Of a stretch of 64,000 nucleotides of DNA, positions 1-9,587 are shown one piece after another. A program made the position numbers and the translations under genes. A model generated the notes under the pieces. The model did no database searches. It was not told the DNA's origin and saw only the letters and a list, made by a program, of their open reading frames with translations. The stretch is from Pseudomonadales bacterium (GTDB taxonomy: Bacteria; Pseudomonadota; Gammaproteobacteria; Pseudomonadales; Pseudohongiellaceae), in NCBI GenBank assembly GCA_022822865.1, contig JAJDYJ010000084.1, forward strand, positions 1-64,000, in the 5' to 3' direction. Each line of letters starts with the position of its first letter. Position 1 is the stretch's first letter.

Positions 1-119
1 CCGGATCGCGCCGGAAACGACGCAAACCCCCACTGGATCGAAGAAAAACCGCCTCCCGGATACCCGGTTACAACCGATCGGACGGAATCGGCAAACGAAA
101 AAAGACCAGAAAACGGAGT

Positions 120-479
120 TTACGGACAAGAACTAGTTGGATCCTTGATAGCGAGAATTTTCGAATAGCTTGCCACACCCTGCAGTGGCCAATCCCAGTT
201 CTCGTCGTACTCTTGACACCACGCCACATACTTTCTGATGGTTCCATTTTTATTGCTTCGAATGCCACCCCAATCTTTAACAATCTCGATGGCAAGAGTA
301 TTTCTTTTCGTATTGTCATTGTCAGCGTCTTTCCAAAGCTTATGTAGATGAAATTTTAAGCATTTATTTTCCTCATAGCTATCTCCAGAAAATCCGTATA
401 AAGGTTTTGAAATTGGCCATCTATAATCTTTTTCAAGATTTGGAAGGCTTGTTTCGAAGTACCTTAACAATGAATCCAT
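120..479 (-). CDS. Hypothetical protein, locally AT-rich
   Basis: 119-aa ORF in an AT-rich patch with non-GC-driven amino acid composition; no family recognised. Confidence 0.45.
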   Translation of the reverse strand: MDSLLRYFETSLPNLEKDYRWPISKPLYGFSGDSYEENKCLKFHLHKLWKDADNDNTKRNTLAIEIVKDWGGIRSNKNGTIRKYVAWCQEYDENWDWPLQGVASYSKILAIKDPTSSCP

Positions 480-513
480 GACATACTTCCCAAAAAGTTA
501 TGAGTATCTGTGT

Positions 514-801
514 TCAGTGCCTGATGTTCTTTTCCCTGGCTTCCTGGGAGTCTGATTTTGCGGGCCACCAGACGGCGGGAGGAGAGAGGGTCCAGGCGCA
601 GTCTTCGGGGTCCATCCAGGCGGCGGGTTGGGCGCTGCCGTCGAATATGGGTATGGTGCCGTCGGTGAACTTCCAGTCGCGGTTCGCGGCGTCTTCTATC
701 GCTTCCATAAGGGTATCGCCGTTCAGGGGCACGAGTCCGTCCACCGGATTGCTTGCATAGAATTTTGCCATGTTCATATCCTCCGTATTCGCGTTCACCA
801 A
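514..801 (-). CDS. Small hypothetical protein (start may be internal at MNMAKF)
   Basis: 95-aa ORF with balanced composition; competing plus-strand ORFs look like mirror ORFs. Confidence 0.4.
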   Translation of the reverse strand: MVNANTEDMNMAKFYASNPVDGLVPLNGDTLMEAIEDAANRDWKFTDGTIPIFDGSAQPAAWMDPEDCAWTLSPPAVWWPAKSDSQEAREKNIRH

Positions 802-1028
802 GCGGCAGTTCAGCCTTCGGCTGCGGTTTCAGCCGGGCAACAAGCGAAATCTGCCACGGATTTAGTCTGAGTGATTCAGGACAAAGAAGGGCCTTCTCTG
901 AGTGGAAGGCTCTTGAATTGACGTCGAGCCATTATCCTGATTTTCATCATAAATTCAAGCAATTTTTCCGTAACAAGCGCGTAACTAATTGAACTAACGA
1001 GACTTATTAGATTATTCGTCTCCGCTTG

Positions 1029-1547
1029 CTATCGAGCCACCGCTTCGTACATCCACACCGAACCCGAGGTGACGGCGGCATCGTCGGTTACCGCGCCCGG
1101 GGCCGCGCCGCCGTATTTGCGGGCGAACTCGGAAAGAACCGGCCCCACGTCGGGGCCGCCCGTGACGCGTTCGAGATCCAGGTCGTAGAGGCTGTCGTCG
1201 ACGCGCAGCACGATGCGGGTGTCGTCGCCCATGTAATGCGGCCATTGTTTCCAGATGCCGCCGTACCAGGTCGTCATGTAGCCGCTGACCAGGAACAGCC
1301 GGCTGTCGTGGACGCCTACCCATACCGTGCGGGTGGTCGCCGGGTCCATGGTTTGGAATTCGACTTCCATGCGGTCGCGCAGGAAGCTCCAGTCGTCGGG
1401 AATCGGCGTGGGTTCCCCGCTGCGGAAAGGGCCGCCGGGAATGACCGCCGCGGGCCCGTCGCTCAGGCGCATGGCGAGCAGGAAGATCCAGACGGCAAGC
1501 GCCGTGCCGACGATGACGATTACCAGCCACTTCAAGAATCTCAACAT
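1029..1547 (-). CDS. Hypothetical protein with N-terminal transmembrane segment
   Basis: 172-aa ORF starting MLRFLKWLVIVIVGTALAVWIFLLAM. Confidence 0.65.
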   Translation of the reverse strand: MLRFLKWLVIVIVGTALAVWIFLLAMRLSDGPAAVIPGGPFRSGEPTPIPDDWSFLRDRMEVEFQTMDPATTRTVWVGVHDSRLFLVSGYMTTWYGGIWKQWPHYMGDDTRIVLRVDDSLYDLDLERVTGGPDVGPVLSEFARKYGGAAPGAVTDDAAVTSGSVWMYEAVAR

Positions 1548-1622
1548 TTTTCCGTCTCCTGTATCGCGCCCGCCCGATTCTGTGCCGGGCCGGACAAAAT
1601 AGCAAACCCGGCCGGTCGAATC

Positions 1623-2519
1623 TCAGGTCGCGGGTTGCGCCTTGTTGATGCGTTCGGTGATTTCCGCCAGACGCGTCAGGCTCTGCAAGGCCATGGGCAG
1701 GATCACCGACATCTGGATGAACTCGTAGGAGTAGGTGACGATGGAAAATATCTCGCCGGGGGTGGCGTTTGTTTGCGTCGCGGCGAACCAGAGATTGAAG
1801 CCGAGCATCGTCAGCAGCGCGGTGAAAATCAGTGCGTAGACCACGGATTCGGTATCGGACAGCCGCACCTCGTGGCGGCGCAGGCCGACCAGATGCGCCG
1901 TGATCCGGCTCAGATCCCGGCTTTCCAGCGCCGAGACCTGGGCTTCGGACTGCTCGTTCAGATCGGAATTCAACGTGAAGAAGCGGCGCGCCGACAGGCC
2001 GTAGATACCCAGCATGGCGGCGGCCGCGGCGCCGGCGGCCAGGGCCAGATAACCGTGAAACGAAAACAGCACCACCAGGGCGACGAAAATCTGGATTACC
2101 CCGGTGATCGACATCGGCGCTTCCTTTTCGAGAAAGTCGACGAGTTCGCGCCCCATCAGCAGGCGCGCATTGGTGACGGATACGGCTTCATCCCCGGCGC
2201 GGTCGGCCTGGGCGCCGCCGAGCGCCACGCGCATCGAGCCGTAAGCCCTGGTGTCGTACACCCGTCTGCCGGTGGCCACGACGGTCAACACGGCCATGGC
2301 CCCGATGAATTGATAAAAGGTCGTGTAGTCGCCGTCCAGCAACCCGTCGATCGAGCGCCCGATCAACAGCGGAAACAAGGCCAGCATAGCGGTTTCGAGA
2401 ATGGTAAGCGTCCAGGTGATCACGATCCTGAAGCGGAAGACCCGGAACAGGGTTCCGATGGAAAGGCGGTCTCCGGTCAGGATTCGGGACTTGTAACTTT
2501 TTTCCGGCAGGGAAGTCAT
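1623..2519 (-). CDS. Stand-alone ABC transporter six-transmembrane domain protein (no ATPase domain)
   Basis: Polytopic 298-aa protein resembling a type I exporter TMD; no Walker A/B or signature motif in the ORF. Confidence 0.7.
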   Translation of the reverse strand: MTSLPEKSYKSRILTGDRLSIGTLFRVFRFRIVITWTLTILETAMLALFPLLIGRSIDGLLDGDYTTFYQFIGAMAVLTVVATGRRVYDTRAYGSMRVALGGAQADRAGDEAVSVTNARLLMGRELVDFLEKEAPMSITGVIQIFVALVVLFSFHGYLALAAGAAAAAMLGIYGLSARRFFTLNSDLNEQSEAQVSALESRDLSRITAHLVGLRRHEVRLSDTESVVYALIFTALLTMLGFNLWFAATQTNATPGEIFSIVTYSYEFIQMSVILPMALQSLTRLAEITERINKAQPAT

Positions 2520-2701
2520 GGAATCTGGTACTCCTCAATTTTCCGGCAAGAGGTTGAGCCTAACCGTGGCCGGGAACCGCTTGATGGTTTATTCGGTGAA
2601 TTCCGCCGAATCCTCGGTAAGCTGCTCCACGGAATCGCGCCGGAAGGGTACCTTGAAATACTGGTACGATGGATCCATTGCAAGTCTGGGGGGACGAAGT
2701 A

Positions 2702-3529
2702 ATGAAACTGAATTTTTCTTCTTTTCTTTGGGGGGCGCCGGTAATCCTGCCGGCATTGATTCTGGGCGCGGCGAGCGCCGTTTTCGCACAACCCGGGATC
2801 GATTCCGTGGCCACCCGTCCGGGTGAAACCATTCTCTTCAATCGCGACTGCGCGAACGAGGAATACTACCAGGTGCGCGCCTACGCGATCCTGGAATCCC
2901 GCGACGGCTCGGCCAGGGCGCTGATGCGTGTCTCGACGGGCTATTTCAGGGCCAGGAACCCAGCCGTGCAAATCGGCTTCAAGCCCCTGGAACTCGATTT
3001 TGAACTCGGTCCGGAATGGGTCGGTTCCGGGTTGTCCATGCAAATCGTGGCAACCGCGGGCGGGCAGGAATTTACGACGTTCGAGTTGGACTCCTATCTC
3101 GATTCCGTTTTCGGCGGCCGGGAGCCGATCCGGCGGCCGTTCGCGACCGATGCCGACGGCCGACTGCAATGGCGGGATTTCGTCGAGCCGGATCTTCGGG
3201 AAACCGGGGCCGACGAAGGCTTCAATGAAACCGACTACCCGTATTTCGACGCCAGTGAACTGGGAATCGGCGATGCGGGCGAGGCGGTCAGTTTCAGCAT
3301 GCGCCTGACCCGTGATAACAGCGATGCGGAGATTCTGCTGACGGGCCCGGAATTCCGGATTCCCGACAGGATCTGGGAGATGGACCTGCCCGAACCACGA
3401 GCCCTGGGTCTGCTGGAATCCCTGAATCCGTTCCAGGAAGGCGGCGTGATCGACTGGTTCGGCAGAGGCGTCAGATACCGTGATTGCATTGACGAACGCA
3501 AGGAAGCCAGACTGCAATTCCATAACTGA
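2702..3529 (+). CDS. Exported hypothetical protein
   Basis: Signal-peptide-like start MKLNFSSFLWGAPVILPALILGAASAVFAQ; ATG at 2702 in the supplied 2669-3529 ORF. Confidence 0.65.
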   Translation: MKLNFSSFLWGAPVILPALILGAASAVFAQPGIDSVATRPGETILFNRDCANEEYYQVRAYAILESRDGSARALMRVSTGYFRARNPAVQIGFKPLELDFELGPEWVGSGLSMQIVATAGGQEFTTFELDSYLDSVFGGREPIRRPFATDADGRLQWRDFVEPDLRETGADEGFNETDYPYFDASELGIGDAGEAVSFSMRLTRDNSDAEILLTGPEFRIPDRIWEMDLPEPRALGLLESLNPFQEGGVIDWFGRGVRYRDCIDERKEARLQFHN

Positions 3530-3657
3530 AGCCACGATTTTTCCGCGTCAAACCTCGACAAACCGCGAGGTGAGGGTACAATCCACCGCGTTCAAGCCGA
3601 TATACAAGATCGAGCCTCGCGCTCGGCCGGCTTTGCAGTTGCAACAGGGATTTTTGC

Positions 3658-4203
3658 ATGAACGCGAAAATATTGAGGTTGAACAAGGCCGGCGCGCCGG
3701 TCGCCTGGCTGACGCGGGAAGAAACCGCCACACTCATCGTCAAGGAAATGGTTATCTGGTCGATGGGCGAGGCCGTGCTCGAAATTCGCGGCGGCTACAA
3801 TCGGCTCGGCGAGCGCTCCGTACTGGTGTTGCCAAGCATCGTCGCCTGCGAGGGCAAGGTGCATCGGGACCAGTACCAGCCGCCGCTGGAAAACAGCATC
3901 CTCTTTCGCCGCGACCAGAACCTGTGCATGTATTGCGGCAATGAGTTTGCCGTCGCCGATCTGTCCCGCGACCATGTGCTGCCGCTGTCCCGGGGCGGCA
4001 GGGACAGTTGGACCAATGTCGTGTCTTCCTGCCGCCGCTGCAACAATCACAAGGCCGACCGCACACCGGAAGAGGCGGGCATGCAATTGCTCGCCGTGCC
4101 GTTCGTGCCCAATCAGTACGAGTTCCTCTATCTGACCAATCACAACGTGCTCGCCGACCAGATGGAGTTCCTCAAGGCCCGGTTCTCGCGCTACATGAGC
4201 TGA
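3658..4203 (+). CDS. HNH endonuclease family protein
   Basis: CMYCG...LSRDHVLPLSRGGRDSWTNVVSSCRRCNNHKADRTPEEAGM, classical HNH with paired CxxC. Confidence 0.9.
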   Translation: MNAKILRLNKAGAPVAWLTREETATLIVKEMVIWSMGEAVLEIRGGYNRLGERSVLVLPSIVACEGKVHRDQYQPPLENSILFRRDQNLCMYCGNEFAVADLSRDHVLPLSRGGRDSWTNVVSSCRRCNNHKADRTPEEAGMQLLAVPFVPNQYEFLYLTNHNVLADQMEFLKARFSRYMS

Positions 4204-4288
4204 TCCCCGGAAAACGTTTGCTTTGCGGCGACGTTAGCAGTAACTTGATTCGCCCTTTCGAATCGATACTGCAAACGGTGCTCCGGGG

Positions 4289-5494
4289 ATGAACGAACTC
4301 AGCGATTCCAGAACCTGCTTCCGGGTGTTAGGCGCCGTGGCCGCGCTTTGCATGGCCGCGGGATCCCAGGCCCAGGACTTGCCCGAATTCGACCGCCAGG
4401 TGCTGGACACTGAATTCCGGGGCGGCTATGGCGTTGGTTTCGCGGATATCGACGGCGACGGCCGGACCGACGTCGTCGCCTGGGCGACGAACCCGGGGCA
4501 ACTGGCCTGGTTCCGCAATCCCGACTGGGACAAGTTCGCCGTCACCTCGACCATGCAAGGCAACATCGACAGCGCGCCGCTCGACATCGACGGCGACGGC
4601 GACATGGATCTGGCCCTGGCGCACGATTTCAGCCTCGGCAATTCCACCGGCGGCGGCGTGATTCACTGGCTGGAGAATCCGGGCGACCCCATGTCCAACG
4701 AGGAATGGCAGGCGCATTACATCGACGAGATTCCGACTTCCCATCGAGTCCATTGGGCCGATGTGAACGGCGACGGCCGGCAGGAACTGGTGAATCTGCC
4801 GATCGTCGGCATAGGCGCGACCGGACCGCTTTACGATGTCGGCCTGCAACTGAAATCCTATCCCGTGCCGGAGGATTTGACTGTAGAACATTGGAACGGC
4901 GTGGTGCTCGACAGCAGCCTGGAAATGTCTCACGGCATCACCACCCTGGATTGGGACGGCGACGGCCGCGAAGACCTGCTGACCGCGAGTTTCGGCGGCG
5001 TGCACCTGTTCCAGCTCGCGACCAATGGGCAGGCAGTGTCGAAATCCCGGGTCGGGGAGGGTCTGCAAGGTCCGGAACGGCCCGGTATCGGCTCAAGCGA
5101 GGTCGGCGTCGGAAGCCTGCCCGGCGGCGGCCGCTTCGTCGCCACGGTAGAACCCTGGCACGGCAACCAGGTGGTGGTTTACCAGGGCGACGAGTTTCCC
5201 TGGAACCGGACCGAAATCGACGATCGCCTCGCCGGCGGCCACGGCCTGGTCACGGCTGACCTCGACAACGACGGGGTCGACGAAATCATTGCCGGCGGAC
5301 GCGCGGAACCGCATCAACTGGCGATTTATCAATACGACGACCGTGCGGAACGATGGCGCCGGGAAGACCTGGATACCGGGGTGGCGGTATCCGGCCTTGC
5401 GGCGGCCGATGTGGACGGCGACGGCGATATCGACCTTGCCGCGATCGGTTCGGCTACCCGCAACGTCGTCGTCTATCTGAACCTGGGGCGCTAG
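4289..5494 (+). CDS. FG-GAP/VCBS repeat exported protein
   Basis: Signal-like N-terminus and repeated D-x-D-G-D-G type motifs (DIDGDGRTD, DIDGDGDMD, DVNGDGRQE, DWDGDGRED, DLDNDGVDE, DVDGDGDID). Confidence 0.85.
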   Translation: MNELSDSRTCFRVLGAVAALCMAAGSQAQDLPEFDRQVLDTEFRGGYGVGFADIDGDGRTDVVAWATNPGQLAWFRNPDWDKFAVTSTMQGNIDSAPLDIDGDGDMDLALAHDFSLGNSTGGGVIHWLENPGDPMSNEEWQAHYIDEIPTSHRVHWADVNGDGRQELVNLPIVGIGATGPLYDVGLQLKSYPVPEDLTVEHWNGVVLDSSLEMSHGITTLDWDGDGREDLLTASFGGVHLFQLATNGQAVSKSRVGEGLQGPERPGIGSSEVGVGSLPGGGRFVATVEPWHGNQVVVYQGDEFPWNRTEIDDRLAGGHGLVTADLDNDGVDEIIAGGRAEPHQLAIYQYDDRAERWRREDLDTGVAVSGLAAADVDGDGDIDLAAIGSATRNVVVYLNLGR

Positions 5495-5542
5495 TATCGC
5501 TCCGGCCTGCAACGAGGGGATTCCAGGAATCCGCAAGACCAT

Positions 5543-6505
5543 ATGCAAAGCCAAGCAAGAAATCCCGTCGCCGGGTTCTTCCTGGCCCTGGTGGCGGCCG
5601 CCATGTGGGGGTGGCTGCCGGTAACGCTGAAGGAACTGCTGCTCGGCATGGACGCCCAGACCATCGTCTGGTACCGATTCCTGGTGGCGGCGGCGGTTCT
5701 TCTCCCCTGGATGGCATGGCTGGGGCGGCTGCCCGCGCCGCGGCAGTTGCGCGGCGGCACCGGCTGGTGGCTGCTGCTGGCCGCGGTGGGCCTGTCGAGC
5801 AACTATTACCTGTTCAGCGTCTCGCTCAATTTCGTCAACGGCGAAACCGCCGAAGCGGTAATCCAGTTGACCACTCTTTTCCTGATTTTCGGCGGCGTGG
5901 TGTTTTATCACGAGCCATTTACCAGGGCCCAGAAACTGGGGACGTCGCTGATCGTAACCGGACTTTTACTGTTCTTTCACGACCGGCTGGCGGAACTCGC
6001 AAATCCGGAAAACGCGCAGACCATCGGCGTATTGATCGTCGTGGCGTCGGCGATCGGCTGGACGACCTATGCGCTGTTGCAGAAGAAACTGAATTCGGAA
6101 TTCACCTCCGCGCAGATTCTCCTGGCCATTTACGTGTTTTCCACGCTGATCCTGCTGCCGTTCATCAATCCCGGCTCGCTCTTCGGCCTGAGCGGCCTGC
6201 AATACGGCCTGCTCGCATTCGCCTGTCTGAATACCCTGGTCGCCTATGGCTGTTTCGCCGAAGCGCTCAAGCTCTGGGACGCGTCCAAGGTCAGCGCGGT
6301 GCTCGCCCTGGCGCCGCTGTTCACCATCAGCTCACTGAAACTGGTAGTCTGGATCAATCCCGATTACGCCTTTTCCGACCGGCTGACCTGGATTTCCATC
6401 GGCGGCGCCATGGTGCTGGTCATCGGTTCCGCGCTCACGGCCATAGTGCCGAAGACCAGGGGCGAAGAGCCCCCGCTGCATGTAACCACTCCCCACGCGG
6501 ACTAG
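5543..6505 (+). CDS. EamA/DMT family transporter (RarD-like)
   Basis: 320-aa polytopic protein, FFLALVAAAMWGWLPVTLKELL...VWYRFLVAAAVLLPWMAW. Confidence 0.8.
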   Translation: MQSQARNPVAGFFLALVAAAMWGWLPVTLKELLLGMDAQTIVWYRFLVAAAVLLPWMAWLGRLPAPRQLRGGTGWWLLLAAVGLSSNYYLFSVSLNFVNGETAEAVIQLTTLFLIFGGVVFYHEPFTRAQKLGTSLIVTGLLLFFHDRLAELANPENAQTIGVLIVVASAIGWTTYALLQKKLNSEFTSAQILLAIYVFSTLILLPFINPGSLFGLSGLQYGLLAFACLNTLVAYGCFAEALKLWDASKVSAVLALAPLFTISSLKLVVWINPDYAFSDRLTWISIGGAMVLVIGSALTAIVPKTRGEEPPLHVTTPHAD

Positions 6506-6532
6506 ACCCCGCGAACGCTTCAGGAGGTCAAT

Positions 6533-7273
6533 GTGAATCAGACAACATCGAAAAGAAGCAGGCTTGCAGTCTCCTCGCTAACGCTCGGCCTGCTCGCAAT
6601 CGTACTGCCCGTGCTCGGCGGGCTCGGCACTCGCGTGGGAATCTGGTCATTCGGCATCGGGCTTCTGCTTGCGCCTGTGGGCCTGCTGGCGGGAGTCATC
6701 GGCCTGCTGCTGGGACTCGTTGCCTTGCTGCGGCTGCGGAAGGCGGGAATGCCGCTGGGTTTGGCGGCTTCCGGGACCGGCGTTTCGGCGCTGGGCGCTC
6801 TCTATCTCGGCAGCGCGGTGCTGTCGGCTTTTACCGTGGCGCCGATCCACAACGTGAGCACGGATATCGAAGACCCGCCGGAGTTCACCGTGGCCGCCTC
6901 GCTACGCGCGGAGACCGACAACCCGCTATCTTACGACAGCGAAACGATCGGCCCCCTGCAGCGCGAAGGTTATCCCGACCTCGGACCGCTGGACATGGAT
7001 ATGCCGCGGGATCAGGCATACGAACTCGTGCGCGGCGTCCTCGTCGACATGGGCCTCGAACTCGTGCGCGAGGCTCCCGAACAGGGAGAAATCGAGGCCG
7101 TGGCGACCACTTTCTGGTTCGGTTTCAAGGACGATCTCGTGATCCGGCTGCGCGATACCGGCATGGGCACGCGCATGGACGTCCGCTCGGTCTCGCGAGT
7201 CGGCGTCGTCGACCTCGGCGCCAACGCCGAACGCATTTTCGAGATCATCGACCGGGTCCAGGATGCACGCTGA
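6533..7273 (+). CDS. Membrane protein with C-terminal DUF1499-like domain
   Basis: GTG start after AGGAGG; N-terminal hydrophobic segments then DNPLSYD...YPDLGPL...AYELVRGVLVDMGLELV. Confidence 0.75.
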   Translation: MNQTTSKRSRLAVSSLTLGLLAIVLPVLGGLGTRVGIWSFGIGLLLAPVGLLAGVIGLLLGLVALLRLRKAGMPLGLAASGTGVSALGALYLGSAVLSAFTVAPIHNVSTDIEDPPEFTVAASLRAETDNPLSYDSETIGPLQREGYPDLGPLDMDMPRDQAYELVRGVLVDMGLELVREAPEQGEIEAVATTFWFGFKDDLVIRLRDTGMGTRMDVRSVSRVGVVDLGANAERIFEIIDRVQDAR

Positions 7274-7301
7274 AGCCGTAAGCAGTTCTCAATTTGCCAA
7301 T

Positions 7302-7380
7302 GAGATTCTGCGACTTCGCTTCGCTGCGCGCAGAATGACAGTGTGGCAAACGGTCATCCTGCGCGTAGTCGCAGGATCTC
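7302..7380. repeat. Imperfect intergenic palindrome of dispersed-repeat type
   Basis: Left arm GAGATTCTGCGACT...GCGCGCAGAATGAC; right arm GTCATCCTGCGCGTAGTCGCAGGATCTC is its imperfect reverse complement. Confidence 0.75.
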
Positions 7381-7492
7381 GTCGCCAGAATGAGAATTGT
7401 AGTAAAGCCGCGCGCTGACTTGACCGTCACTTCCGGCTCTGAAAAGATCAGGCCGTTTCACCGATTCTTCCGGATATAGTGGAGTGACCGCC

Positions 7493-9490
7493 ATGACGAG
7501 TCTGCCGCGCCAGCTTGTTTTCCTTTTCCTGTTGTTGCCGACGATCCTGTTCGCCGGCGTCGACCGCATCGAGGTCACCAGCCGCGAAACGCTGTCGAGC
7601 GCCGGGCACGATTTCACCTACGAGGTGATCGAAGGCGTGCTTTATCTGAGGCTCGATCCGGAACATCCGGGCAACGCCATGATCACCGACATCGCGTACG
7701 CGCCGCGCAACGGCGACGGCATGGTCGAATACTCCGCCGACTTCAGGGTGCTGGCGCCCTCCGCGGACATCGCCAACGGCGGCCTGTTGTACAACGTCAA
7801 CAACCGGGGCGGCTCGCGGGTCGCCCCGGAAATTTCCTTCGATCATCCATTGACCGAACTCGGCTTCACGTATCTCGTTACCGGCTGGATCAACGAGATC
7901 ACGCCGGGCCCGGGACGCCTGCGCCTGCACGCGCCGGTCGTCGGCCCGGCCGACGATCCCATTACCGGCGACGTGCGCTACGAAGTCATCGTCAACAGTC
8001 CGGCGGAGGAGGTCAATATCGCCGGCGGCGGGCATCTGGCCTATGCGCCCACCGAGCGCGGCCTGCGCGAGGCGAGTCTGAACCGGCGGCAATACCAGGA
8101 GGAAGCGCGCGTCCCGGTCGAGCGCTCGCGTTTCGAACTGACCGTCGTCGACGAGCCGGACAGCAGCCAGCCCATCGTCAACCTCGCGCTCGACGGCGGC
8201 TTCGAGCCCGGCATGATCTACGAGTTGATCTACGAGGCCCGGGATCCGGTGCTGGCCGGCGCCGGCATGGCGGCGATCCGCGATCTCGTCTCGCTCATGC
8301 GCTATGGCGGCGAAGGCGAGGAACAACTCGCGCAACTCGGCCTGGGCGACATCGAACATACCGTCGCCTGGGGCAATTCCCAGAGCGGGCGGCTGCTGCG
8401 GCAATTCATGTACGACGGCTTCAACGCCGATCTCGAATCGCGCAAGATCTTCGACGGCGTCATCCCGGTGATCGCCGGCGGCGGTTACGGCATGTTCAAC
8501 CTCCGCTTCGCCATGCCCACCCGCACCAACGGCCAGCATTCCAATCACCTGTATCCGAACGACCTGTTTCCGTTCACCTACGGCGAAAGCACCGACCCCT
8601 GGACCGGCCGCAACGACGGCATCCTGCGCCGGGCGCGGGCCAGCGGCGCGGTGCCGATGGTCTTCCATATCCAGACTTCCAACGAGTACTGGATCCGCGC
8701 GGGCTCACTGCCGCACACCACCCCGGATGGCAGCGAAGACGCCTACATCCCGCCGAACGTGCGTTTCTATACCATCGGCGGTTCCCAGCACGGCTCGGGC
8801 AACGGCGTACCGCGAGAAGACGCCAACACGCAATTGCCGCGCAATCCGAACCTGTGGGCCCCGATAGCCGATTCCCTGCTCGTCGCCATGTATCGCTGGG
8901 TGGCGGAAGGCGAGGAACCGCCCGAGTCGCGCTATCCGCGTATCGCCGACGGTACGCTGGCGCCCGCCCACGTCGACGGCCGCATCAACAGCGCGGTCTG
9001 GACGCCCTTGCGCGGCGTGAATCATCCCAACGCGCTCTACCGTCCGGCCCATGCCGACTACGGTTCGCGCTGGGAAAGCGAGCGCATCATCGACCGGCAT
9101 CCCGAGTCTTCCGACCACTGGTACGAAGCCCTGGCGCCGGCGGTAAACTCCGACAACAACGACTTCCCCGAAAGCACCGTACTGCCGCCCCTGACCACGG
9201 TCCCCCTGGCGACTTTCACCCCCTGGAACCTGCGCGCCCCCGCGACCGGCGCCGAACTTTCCCTGGCGCGCCTCGCGGGCGGCTACATCCCGTTCCCCGC
9301 CAACACGGCAGTGGCGGTTCAGTCCGGCGATCCCCGCAGCTCCGTCGCAGGCCTCTACCGTTCCTTCGAGGACTACCTGCAAAAATACGAAGCGGCCACC
9401 GACCGACTCATCAACGAAGGCTACCTCCTCCCCGGCTTCAAGAACGCCTACATGGACATGGCCCGCGCCAACGAGCCGGTGTTTCCGTAA
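7493..9490 (+). CDS. Exported alpha/beta hydrolase domain protein
   Basis: Signal peptide MTSLPRQLVFLFLLLPTILFAG; GNSQSGRLLRQFMYDGFN nucleophile region; family resemblance to alpha/beta hydrolase domain-containing proteins. Confidence 0.7.
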   Translation: MTSLPRQLVFLFLLLPTILFAGVDRIEVTSRETLSSAGHDFTYEVIEGVLYLRLDPEHPGNAMITDIAYAPRNGDGMVEYSADFRVLAPSADIANGGLLYNVNNRGGSRVAPEISFDHPLTELGFTYLVTGWINEITPGPGRLRLHAPVVGPADDPITGDVRYEVIVNSPAEEVNIAGGGHLAYAPTERGLREASLNRRQYQEEARVPVERSRFELTVVDEPDSSQPIVNLALDGGFEPGMIYELIYEARDPVLAGAGMAAIRDLVSLMRYGGEGEEQLAQLGLGDIEHTVAWGNSQSGRLLRQFMYDGFNADLESRKIFDGVIPVIAGGGYGMFNLRFAMPTRTNGQHSNHLYPNDLFPFTYGESTDPWTGRNDGILRRARASGAVPMVFHIQTSNEYWIRAGSLPHTTPDGSEDAYIPPNVRFYTIGGSQHGSGNGVPREDANTQLPRNPNLWAPIADSLLVAMYRWVAEGEEPPESRYPRIADGTLAPAHVDGRINSAVWTPLRGVNHPNALYRPAHADYGSRWESERIIDRHPESSDHWYEALAPAVNSDNNDFPESTVLPPLTTVPLATFTPWNLRAPATGAELSLARLAGGYIPFPANTAVAVQSGDPRSSVAGLYRSFEDYLQKYEAATDRLINEGYLLPGFKNAYMDMARANEPVFP

Positions 9491-9587
9491 AAGATTTGAA
9501 AACCGTGTCGCGATGGCTGGTGTTTTGAGGAAGGTGACGTTTCGTGCATAGTAAGGGGATTCGCAATAACAACAGAGGAATCCTCAA

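Noticed and set aside
1026-2702. 558-aa plus-strand ORF
   Set aside because: Runs antisense through two plausible minus-strand genes; composition is typical of a GC shadow ORF
4430-5470. GACGGCGACGGC-like DNA repeats
   Set aside because: Explained by the coding D-x-D-G-D-G calcium-binding motifs of the FG-GAP protein
5353-7281. 642-aa plus-strand ORF overlapping three genes
   Set aside because: Arg/Pro/Gly-rich out-of-frame translation crossing real gene boundaries
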